64,000 nt of DNA from Tilletia caries (Eukaryota; Basidiomycota; Exobasidiomycetes; Tilletiales; Tilletiaceae), in contig JALUTQ010000041.1 of assembly GCA_032718865.1 (NCBI GenBank), positions 1,116,001 through 1,180,000 of the forward strand, written 5' to 3'. The translations under genes and the position numbers were made by a program. Shown piece by piece: positions 1-8,221 of this stretch (position 1 is its first letter; every line of letters starts with the position of its first letter). The notes under the pieces were generated by a model. The model was not told the origin of the DNA. It was given only the letters and a program-made list of their open reading frames with translations, and ran no database searches.

Positions 1-674
1 TGCCAGTCGTACCATCCATGCCTTGACCGCTCGAGGAAGGTGTTTCCGATCACGCCTGGTACCACAGCGGCAAGACACGGACCGGCAGGGAACAACAGGC
101 ACACGATGTTGCCCAGCCACGAAGGGATGTGCCGAACCAACGATTTTCTGGGTAGATCGTGGAGGCTTCCGTTGTCGATTCGCGCTGCTGTGATACCCCA
201 TGTCTGATACCAGGCAGCGAAGCAAATCGGCACCCACATGATGCCCATCCACAGAGCATCGTGGGGGACGGGCTCGGCCCGCAAATCGCTGACGAAACTT
301 GCGATGAAGGAGCCGACCAATATGTTCAGGTAGAGACCCATGAATAGCACCCATGAGGTGTGGACGTTGGGAATGATGATTTTACTGTGGCCGCGCGGGA
401 CAACGCGAAAGACCCACCAGGACCGGTTGTAGATCTTGTGCAGAATCAGAACACCCAGAGTGACCATGAGCGTAACGTAAAAGGCGGTCGAAAAGACGAG
501 AAATGCCATCGCGCCTCTTGAATGTCGCCAAAGGATAGAGCCGTCGACGAATTTGGAGACCTCACCAACGGTGGTGAAGTTCGGCATTCGAGCTCTGGCG
601 TCGGTGTGGTCTCGAGAGAAGACCGTAGCCGGCGGAGGTGGAGGGAGATCAAAGCGAGCGTAAAGAAACGTCAT
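1..674 (-). CDS. multi-pass membrane protein, 5' part (runs off the window)
   Basis: The minus strand has one uninterrupted frame of about 224 codons from an ATG at 674 to the window edge; the first in-frame stop upstream is a TGA before that ATG. A Pro-rich N-terminal segment of about 55 residues precedes at least four hydrophobic segments: roughly residues 57-80 (starting AFLVFSTAFYVTLMV), 105-125 (VLFMGLYLNILVG), 138-158 (LWMGIMWVPICFAAWY) and 180-205. The short loops are basic or Trp-rich. This is the look of a fungal integral membrane protein, possibly a seven-helix type, but I recognise no family motif, so no function is assigned. Later in-frame ATGs at 587 and 509 are alternative starts. 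The gene would be transcribed away from the transposon-rich spacer that follows. Confidence 0.6.
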   Translation of the reverse strand, partial: MTFLYARFDLPPPPPATVFSRDHTDARARMPNFTTVGEVSKFVDGSILWRHSRGAMAFLVFSTAFYVTLMVTLGVLILHKIYNRSWWVFRVVPRGHSKIIIPNVHTSWVLFMGLYLNILVGSFIASFVSDLRAEPVPHDALWMGIMWVPICFAAWYQTWGITAARIDNGSLHDLPRKSLVRHIPSWLGNIVCLLFPAGPCLAAVVPGVIGNTFLERSRHGWYDW

Positions 675-1042
675 GCCTGTGGACGGCTCGAGAGTATCGA
701 CGTGAGCAAGTTGCGTGCCTGTTCAGAAGAGGGTGAAGGGGTGGACTCCGCAGGAAGATCTCATCTTCAGTACGAAGTCTTTATGAGAAGGGATTCCGGA
801 TTTTTGTTCCTACTTGGCCTCCTGTTCAAGCAAGCGAGTCAGATCCCGCTGCGTGCTGCTGGTAATATGAAATGCGAGTCAAGAGAAGCGATCTGAGCGC
901 AGGGCATGAGCATTAATTGAGCTGCTGAAGGGAAGGTGGGGTTGTAAATCATTGAGCGATTAGTGTTAGCGCGAACAAGGGATCCGTGCGGCACGAACTG
1001 CTTTAAGACTTAAACATGAGACCAAGTCCATGAGAGGCATGA
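675..1042. other. 5' flank of the membrane-protein gene
   Basis: No supported coding sequence. This is the presumed promoter and leader of the minus-strand gene ending at 674. Open frames here are short and lack coding character. Confidence 0.4.
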
Positions 1043-1489
1043 GGCGGTGATCAGTTGCGGGCGCGCGCTCAAAAAGGGCGCTCAAACACAGAGCGCGAGG
1101 CCCCTCGCGCCGCGCTCTGAAAATCTGCTTCTCAGAGCGCGCGCCCACAACTGAACAACGCTTGCGCCGGAAAGTGCGCTCTGCTTTCTCCGGCTCGGCC
1201 TCTGCTTTCTCATTTTTGTGGTTTGTATTGATTTTGTGATCAATACAAACGTCACGTGATGCTTCTGTAATCGAGCGGGAGCCAGAGCGCGCGCTCGAAG
1301 AGGTGGGCCGATCGAAATAGGTCGGCCCAGCGCCGCGCTCAGAACTGAGTGAGGGCGCTCTGAAATTTTTGGGCCCCCGGCTCTGAAAACGCGGAACTGA
1401 ACATGCGTGCGCTTTCATGTCGGCCCAAAAAAAAAAACGGAGCGCGCGCTCATTTTTCAAGGTGAGCGCGCTCGCAACTGATCACCGCC
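1043..1489. mobile_element. MITE-like element, 447 bp, with terminal inverted repeats
   Basis: The left end GGCGGTGATCAGTTGCG (1043-1059) is matched exactly, inverted, by the right end at 1473-1489. The similarity continues inward imperfectly through runs of GAGCGCGC. TGA immediately flanks both ends (1040-1042 and 1490-1492), consistent with a 3-bp target-site duplication. The interior is unusually rich in GAGCGC/GCGCTC words in both orientations and holds no credible protein gene; the 164-codon minus-strand frame across it is a by-product of the repeats. This is probably a non-autonomous DNA transposon. A 3-bp duplication would fit a Harbinger-like or CMC-like superfamily, but no transposase is present to decide. 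Confidence 0.65.
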
Positions 1490-1951
1490 TGAGGCGGTGC
1501 CACGAATTTCTCGACTCACTTCAGGCTTCAGCGTTCAACCCCCCAGCGTTTCAGCGCTTCAGCCAGCACGTAGAAACAGAATGGCGAAGGCTGAGCCCCA
1601 GGTGAACTCGCGTTGCTTGAGGCCGAATCTGATTTGGATTCCCGTGCCATGGATTCGGGGCCCGTGCATGTGTTCCAGTATTCTGGCAGCCGATGAAGCT
1701 GCCTCTTGGCTCCCGAGCACTTGGACTCCCGCGGATGTTGCATGTCCTTCGAAGGAGAATGTTCCGTCGCGTCTGTGCGGACGCAAACGACGGCGTGCAG
1801 TCGTGTCGTTCTGCACCGTCCCTGCTGAGCCTCAGCCACCTTGAGCCAAGGGGCAGTGCAAATCACGTTCTTTTTTCTGTAAAGGATGGCGATTAGCGAG
1901 CGTGGGAAGATTGCAACGCGCAAGCGTAAGTTGTAAATGTGGTGTGTGATG
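1490..1951. other. intergenic sequence between two insertions
   Basis: No gene can be supported. Overlapping frames on both strands have no recognisable motif and no coding-like composition. This is the original spacer between the divergent genes at 674 (minus) and 8222 (plus), before the LINE inserted. Confidence 0.4.
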
Positions 1952-1966
1952 GTGGCAGCGGAACGC
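1952..1966. repeat. LINE target-site duplication, left copy
   Basis: GTGGCAGCGGAACGC here is repeated exactly at 8001-8015, directly flanking the LINE. A 15-bp direct repeat fits target-primed reverse transcription. Confidence 0.85.
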
Positions 1967-1990
1967 TGATGATGATGATGGTTGTTTATT
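1967..1990 (-). terminator. LINE 3' end: AATAAA signal and CAT-repeat tail
   Basis: On the minus strand AATAAA (1990-1985) is followed four bases later by a run of CAT triplets that ends exactly at the target-site duplication. A simple-repeat tail instead of poly(A) is known for several LINE clades. Confidence 0.7.
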
Positions 1991-2247
1991 AGACCGTCGA
2001 CGGCAAAGAATCTGCACGCCATATGGCCCGCATCCGAAGACGCGAAAGTCACTAGTACATCATACGCCGCAGAAAGAAAGGGGGATCGCGTGGAAACGAG
2101 ACCGGGTAGTGCAAATACCCAGCCAAGTCCTCAGGAAGGCTGATAGCAGCTGGCCTACACTGGTGGGGGCAGCGGAAATGGTGAGAAGAGAGAATAATGA
2201 TAAGAGAAAGAGGGCATGGTCATGGAGGCTTGAAGATGACCGAGTGC

Positions 2248-5200
2248 TTATGAGGCTTGGGCCTCAAGGGTCACCCGGGTCCGGTTCGCTGAGAATGCTT
2301 TTGAGGCACGCGCATACTGGACCAGCTGATGCGCACCGAGCTCACTGCCGAGCAGCTCGGCAACTCCGAGGGGCACCCCGTGCTTGTCCTGGAGGAGAGG
2401 TGAATGGTGTGCGAAGGCCGTGCATTGAAGGGGATGAAGCCGAGTAAATGCTTCTCCGCAGATGCATGTCGTTCTCGCTTCCTGATGTTGAAATCGCCCG
2501 TGATACTCGCTGAAATCCCCATGGTCCGTCCGCAGCTGCAGGATCAGCGCGTATTCCCGCCGCTTTAACGATGCGTGAAGTCGCGTTGCCCGGAGGATAG
2601 GTGGGTCGGTGCGGGACTGCAGGTAGATCGGCAGAGGGGTATTGCTCCGTTCCTTCTTTTCTCGGGCCCGTTTCCACTGCTCTTGCCAAGCAGACTGCAG
2701 CCTCTCGCGGCTGATCCGTGCTGCCGCTGCAAATGTAACCATTGCCGGGAGAGCCCCTGGTGCCTGGAAGCAGCCATCTTCCGCCCCCATCTTGGCCTCA
2801 TGATCCGCCGCTTCATTTCCTGGAACATCCGTGTGTCCTCGCACCCAACGAAAGGCGACCCGGCAGTCCGGGTTCCCGTCCAGATAGGTCTGAAGCAGCA
2901 GGGAGAGGACCGCAAACACCTGTGTGCTGGATCTTGAGGACATGGATCGCAGAGACTGTAGGACCGATTGGTTGTCCGTATAGACCGTAATTTCCTTCGC
3001 ATTGAGTTGAGACGCCAGAGTGATGCCCCGCACCGTGCCTTGCATGAGGGCAACCGCTTCCGCATCGAACACCTCGCAGAATTGACCCGTGCATTGATGA
3101 TTTCGCTCGAGGACTTGGCCTTCTTGATAGATGACCCATCCCGCACCGGAGATTCGGGAGCCGTCGTCCAGCTGCGATCCATCGGTGTAGATTTCGATGG
3201 AGCTGCTGTCCCCGGTCCTCTCCAGCATCTGTCCAGCTCCAGGAAGCTTCCAATCGGCGCGGCCTTCAATGTAGACCTGCGGATGGTTGCCAAGTGCGCC
3301 CGCTGAGCCTTGCTGCATACTGCTTGTGGCAGGCTCGATGTTCCTCGGTACTCTTCGCGCGAGTGCTGTGAGCCGGGTGCTGAAGGGACGGGTCACAGCG
3401 TTCCGACTGTGGTCGAACGCGACTGGTGGTGTTGTCGCTCTGCTCGTGCCTGTGGAAGGGAGAATGGCGCTTGCGTTTGACGCCTCGATGGTCACCCGCG
3501 CCCGCATCGCGTTGTGTTGGTCCATGCCCGCAATTCGAAGGGCTGCTCGGTCCAAGCAGTGATCCAACACCAAGCGCATCGGGGGGGGGACAGGCCGCTT
3601 CCACTTGCAGAGATGACTGCGAGGTGGTCTTGAATGCCGGAAAGGCACGCAGCAAGGCCGCATGCTGCGCGGACTCCAACCGCTTGGCATTGGCCAGGGA
3701 CTCCGGGTTCTTCTTGGTTGTGTCGGCATCTGGTGGTGGAATCTGAAGTCGGCCGTCAGATCCTCGACGCCGCCGCGTGTGTGGCCGACCAGGTTCCTCT
3801 CTCTACATTCCTCTCCACCATACCGCAGCCGCATACGTCAACCTCGATTGGATGCACGCAATGTACAAACGACGGGAATCCGAAACCCGCATGCCCTTCT
3901 GCGTGTTCATGAGCATTGCCATCCCCCCGCCGCTTGCTTTGCCGATGCAGCAATGATTCCAACATGCTGCTTGAACCGTAACTGTGCGTCAAAATGCACC
4001 CCAAGCCACCGAAAGCTGCCCATCTTCTCCACCGCTTCCACGGTGCCATCCCGCAGCTCGATTTTCCCTGCCACTGCAGAGGAGGTCCGGGGCGCCACGA
4101 ACTCGATGAAGTCCTTTTTCTCCGCATCGTAACGTAGTCCGTTCGCCATGGCCCACTTGTGCGCCTCTTTGTACGCCTTCCGCAAGATGCGAGCGTTCTG
4201 ATCCGCATTGTTTGATGCCACATAGAGGAGGTTGTCGTCCACGTAACTGATCAGCCGCACTCGGCGGAGATCCCTGTCCATCGCTGCTGGCCCAAACAAC
4301 CTGTGGAGAGGGGCAACAAAGAGGATGTAGAGAATGGGAGAGACTGGTGAGCCCTGCGGAATCCCAACATTGACCACCTGCATTTCCCCCTCCTCGCCAT
4401 CCAGCCTCATCCCTGCCAGTCGTTCCAGAAGGAACGACAAGATCCACCGAAGCAGATGCAGAGGGACACCCTGCTCATAGAGATGGCAAATCAGCAGAAT
4501 GTAATGGACCGCATCATACGCACCTTGGACGTCGAAGGTGAGCGCAGAAGTCGTCAAAGGCTTCGCGTGCGTCCACCCCGCCTCCACATCGTGAACCAAT
4601 GTGAGGGCTGCGTCCGATGTTGACCGCCCAGGGACACTTCCAAACTGCTCCTCCGCAATCCATCCCTTCTCCAGACCCAGCTTCGCCAGTCGTACCGCAA
4701 CCACCTTCTCCAGCACCTTGCCCAACGTCGGCAACAGCGCAATGAGCCTGTAGGACCGCGGCTTTGCCAGGTCCCTCTTCCCCGCCTTCTGGAGCACCAC
4801 CAGAGTTGCCTTCCGGAACGGCCGCGGGTGCCATCCGATCGCCAAAGCACGGCCAAAGAGGACGAGCAGGCGCTCTTCGAGGACTGGCCATACCGCGCGC
4901 AGAGCGCGGAAGGGGATGTTGTCCGGACCGGCAGCTTTGTCCTGCGCCTGTCCAAAGACGGCCTCCCGAAGCTCCTCCTTCCGAAGGTCAGTGTCGGGCA
5001 AAGTTCGTGTTGACCGCAGGTGGAGGTCGGGAAGCTGCTTTTGGGTTGGAGCAGGGGGTGCGAGAAGCACCTCACGCAACAGCGCCATTTTCTCCGCCCC
5101 AGTCACGCGAGCAACTCCATCCTCCCCGATCAGAGGAGGACTTGTGTCGCGCCGTTTTCCGCCAGAACTCCACTTCATGGCCGCAAATATACTGTTTCCG

Positions 5201-6076
5201 CTGAGCGCGTTAACGCGCTCATCAAAGAAAGCTCGTTTGCTCGTCGTTAGCTGATGTTCAAAGTCAGCCTTCGCCGACTCACGTAGCTTCCTCGTCGGAC
5301 CCTCTCCAACACCTTCTGCTCTCGCCTGTGCGAGCTCCAACTCCGCCCGTCGCATCGCGTCGAGTTTCTCATCGCACTCCGTATCCCAAAATTGACATCC
5401 AGCACTCGAGCCTTTGCATCTGGGGGTGGTGGCCTCGAGGCAGCTGGTGAGCAGCTGCTGCACCTCCCCGAAGGCCGCATCCAAAGACTCCTGCGCCTGC
5501 GTTGAAGTCCCCCGCAACGACTGTCGGCACTTGCCGCGCGTCAAGAGACGCTGTCGAGAGCGCCCGGATTCCGTCTCCTTGCCGCAGCGAGTTGCCCCCC
5601 GTTGGCGCGTTGTAGACATTGACGATCCGCAGGCGACCTCCTCGTACGCCAAGTGCGTCCACCACCAGCAGGTCCGCGGTTGATTCGGGCAGCGCGTGCT
5701 GCATCGTAACAAACCGCAGCCGTGGGTGGTTGCGCCGCACGTATGTGATTACCCGAGGCGAGTCGACTCCCTTTCGACCCTCGGGTAAAATCGCTTCGTA
5801 GTTGAGCCACGAGCGAGGTACCCACTCACCTCGCTCCTCACTCCTCCACACTCTTGGCTCCTGCAGCAGCACCACATCTGCTCCCAGCAGGTCCGCCGTA
5901 TGGAGCGCCGCCTCTGTGCTCCTCTCCCCTTTGCCTACATTGGCCTGCAAGACAGTGATGTCTTGAGACCACTTCTTCCGGTGCTTGACGCCGCCTCGTC
6001 CGCGCTTCTTGTGAGAGGCCGGTCTGTCGTGGGTGCTCGGCACAACACCCGCACCGCCGTGTCCGTTAGGACACAT
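2248..6076 (-). pseudogene. LINE ORF2: endonuclease, reverse transcriptase, RNase H (broken)
   Basis: The start ATG is at 6076. The endonuclease frame (6076 to about 5500) shows LQAN, LLQEPRVW and GDFN. After GDFN it jumps almost at once into the region that normally links endonuclease to RT, so the C-terminal half of the endonuclease, including the SDH motif, is deleted and the frame shifts. The RT frame (about 5510 to 3907) has TFDVQGAYD, GIPQGSPVSP and the catalytic SYVDDN. Near 3910-3790 the frame changes again: the conserved LTYAAAVWWRG segment lies in a third frame with a TAG just after it. The RNase H frame (to 2248) keeps the acidic triad (IYTDGS, AEAVAL, YTDNQS) and the late RWVRGHTDVPGN motif, plus a terminal Cys/His cluster. 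With at least two frame breaks, one stop and a deletion it cannot make a full polyprotein. Confidence 0.88.
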
Positions 6077-6080
6077 TTTA
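6074..6080 (-). promoter_or_regulatory. ORF1 stop / ORF2 start junction, TAA-A-ATG
   Basis: ORF1 ends with TAA (6080-6078) and ORF2 begins with ATG (6076-6074), with one base between. Such tight stop-start spacing is used by some LINEs to make ORF2 by termination-coupled reinitiation. That use here is inference. Confidence 0.6.
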
Positions 6081-7967
6081 TGCGCTTCCAGGGGGGGTCA
6101 CCTCCATATCCATGGAAGACCCCACACCTGCGTCATCGTCGCCCTTGTCTCCAGCTGCTGCTGCCGAACTAGCTGCGATCTCCTTCCGCTCCGTAGCCAG
6201 GGCCTGAATCGCCTTCTGGTGGTCGATTCGGCCTTGGTTCCGGACCGCTTTTGCCTGGCCGTGGGAGGGAACCAGCCAGCACCTCGCGTGCTTGTTCATC
6301 CGCGGCGCGAGCTTACAGGACTGGTCGTCCGAGCGATGCGGGCCGTTGCAGTTCGCGCAGACGGGCGGGCAGGTCCGAGCGCCATGCCCAGCGCAGTGCT
6401 TGCACGTGTGGTCTTCCGTCTTGTGGGCCTCCGAGCCGCAGTGTTCGCAACGTGCCGGATTGTGGCAGCCTGTAGCAAACGGTTTGTGGAAACCAAGGCA
6501 ACGTGAGCAGGGACTTTTGCTCCTCTTGTCCACAAACTCAGTCACCTGGTACTCAACCCCAGCGATCGCCACTGCGCGAGGGCGACGAACTTTATCCTCC
6601 TCCAGGACGGCGAACTGGACATGGTTCCACAGCTCGTTTTCCGCGCCCGTTCCGTGTCGCAAGCGGTGAGGATCGCGCACCAGTTTGGCGCCGATGCTTT
6701 CCTCGATTCCGGCTTTGATGATGGTGGTTGAAAGCGCCAACCCCGCAGCTTCCAACGGCACAAACATCACTTTATATCGCACCCATTGCTTAGAATCATG
6801 GACTTCCTCCGCGTCCAATGCAGACCGAATCACATCCCTGTATCGAAAGAGCTCTCCCAAACTACAGTTCAATGCAGGTTTGATCTTCAAGGTGCTGCCA
6901 TTGAGTTCGCTGGAGAGCATGCGTACATGCTGGGGCACCTCCTTTGCCTCCAAAGCCATGTTCACCGCCTCCTTCCTCTGATGGGCTGCCATCTGATGAG
7001 AGGGACTTCCAGCTGTGAGTGTCACCATCACCACACTAGCTTTCATCCCGCCCTTCGCAGCCGCCGCCTGCGCACTGCCTGCTTCGCCTCCTAGCGTTCG
7101 CATTCCAGAAAGGTTTTCCCAGCGCCTTCCAGGCGCCATCTGTCTAGGAGGGACAGCTGCACCTCCGGTGGTCTGCCGAGCGGTCAGAGTCGAGGTCTCC
7201 GGCCTCTTCTCCGCCGAGGCAGTCTTCCGCTGGTACTGATGAGGCTTATCGACTGGGTACGATCGCACGTTATCGATGAGTGCCGCTGCGACGGGAGGGC
7301 CACTAGGACCCAGCTCGCCGTGTCGGAGCGCAATTGCGAGCGCGGCTCTGAGCAACTCGGCGCCTGTCTCCATCACGGCGCCGCTGATGCATGCCTTGTC
7401 GATGACGCGGCAGAGTTCGGCCATGTCCGCGGCCTTCTTCTGCTGACGCTGCTGCGTCGCCTCGATCATCGCCAGGTCTTGATCCTTGGGCAAGATGCCT
7501 ACATCCGCACCGTTTGCCGTTTCGTCCGTGTCCTGGTCCATGGCGTCGGCCTCCCGATCCGCTGAGGAGGTGTCCACCGATGGACTGGCGTCCGCTGAGG
7601 TCTTGCGACCTGCGATCCCGAGCGAGGCGCCGAGCAGCCCGGAGGCACGTCCGCCGGCACCAAGACCGAGCGCCTTAGCCTGCGCTTCTTTGGTAAGCCG
7701 CGCTGAGGCTTGCAGGGCTGCCTGCCGAACCGGTTTGATCGGTCTTGCCGGATCCTGTGACGTGGACGTCCCCGTCGCCACGCCACCACTCTCCGTTTCC
7801 GCAGTCGTCGACTCTGCAGTCGAGCGCTTGTTCTGGACCTGTTCCGGCGTAAAGTCCGCATCCTCACGCGTCCTGATATGAGGGGGGTGCTGCAGCACGG
7901 GGGTACGTGCCGTACGTGCGACCGCGAGACTCGCTGCCCATGGATGAGGCAGGAGTCCTGTCAACAT
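6078..7967 (-). CDS. LINE ORF1, gag-like RNA-binding protein
   Basis: An intact 629-codon frame starting at an ATG (7967) only 33 nt inside the element. The N-terminal half is Ala/Thr-rich and low in motifs. The middle resembles the conserved core of LINE ORF1 proteins. The C-terminal third has a cluster of CCHC zinc knuckles: CSRCLGFHKPFATGC, then CEHCGSEAHKTEDHTC, then CANCNGPHRSDDQSC. These suit binding of the element's own RNA. It lies directly upstream of ORF2 and is the only ORF of this copy without a visible lesion, so it could in principle still be expressed. Confidence 0.8.
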   Translation of the reverse strand: MLTGLLPHPWAASLAVARTARTPVLQHPPHIRTREDADFTPEQVQNKRSTAESTTAETESGGVATGTSTSQDPARPIKPVRQAALQASARLTKEAQAKALGLGAGGRASGLLGASLGIAGRKTSADASPSVDTSSADREADAMDQDTDETANGADVGILPKDQDLAMIEATQQRQQKKAADMAELCRVIDKACISGAVMETGAELLRAALAIALRHGELGPSGPPVAAALIDNVRSYPVDKPHQYQRKTASAEKRPETSTLTARQTTGGAAVPPRQMAPGRRWENLSGMRTLGGEAGSAQAAAAKGGMKASVVMVTLTAGSPSHQMAAHQRKEAVNMALEAKEVPQHVRMLSSELNGSTLKIKPALNCSLGELFRYRDVIRSALDAEEVHDSKQWVRYKVMFVPLEAAGLALSTTIIKAGIEESIGAKLVRDPHRLRHGTGAENELWNHVQFAVLEEDKVRRPRAVAIAGVEYQVTEFVDKRSKSPCSRCLGFHKPFATGCHNPARCEHCGSEAHKTEDHTCKHCAGHGARTCPPVCANCNGPHRSDDQSCKLAPRMNKHARCWLVPSHGQAKAVRNQGRIDHQKAIQALATERKEIAASSAAAAGDKGDDDAGVGSSMDMEVTPPGSA

Positions 7968-8000
7968 GTCCGCGCCGCCACCACGATCGGGGGGGTCGGT

Positions 8001-8015
8001 GTGGCAGCGGAACGC
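8001..8015. repeat. LINE target-site duplication, right copy
   Basis: Exact repeat of 1952-1966. Beyond it begins the original 5' flank of the gene at 8222. Confidence 0.85.
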
Positions 8016-8221
8016 GTCGAAAGGACTCGGGACCGGAAACAGTGCGAGTGTGATTACATAAGCTGTCCTTCACCACCGGAACTCAACGAAACGAGAATCA
8101 CTAATCACCACGCTTCCCTCGTCCTTCCTCGTCGTCGTCCACTCGTTCCTTACCCGCCAAGCAGTGCGCTGCAATCAGGGAAAGCACCAGGAATCGAACG
8201 AAGCAGGAAGTGCCGCACGAC

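Larger units (their letters stand above)
1967..8000 (-). mobile_element. Tad-like non-LTR retrotransposon (LINE), end to end but inactivated
   Basis: A 6,034-bp element on the minus strand bounded by the 15-bp direct repeats at 1952-1966 and 8001-8015. In its own direction it has a short 33-nt leader, ORF1 (gag-like with CCHC knuckles), ORF2 (apurinic-type endonuclease, reverse transcriptase, RNase H), an AATAAA signal and a 3' end of four to five CAT triplets rather than poly(A). Two ORFs with a C-terminal RNase H are known from the fungal Tad clade. ORF1 is open throughout. ORF2 has an internal deletion, frameshifts and a stop. The element sits about 200 bp upstream of the start of the next gene (8222), so it lies in or near that promoter. 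Intact target-site duplications imply insertion recent enough to be unblurred. Confidence 0.9.

Noticed and set aside
966..1460. 164-codon minus-strand open frame
   Set aside because: It lies almost wholly inside the MITE-like element and arises from its GAGCGC repeats; no motif.
1528..2052. 174-codon minus-strand open frame ending inside the LINE
   Set aside because: It crosses the LINE target-site duplication and 3' tail, so it cannot be an old gene. It lacks any motif.
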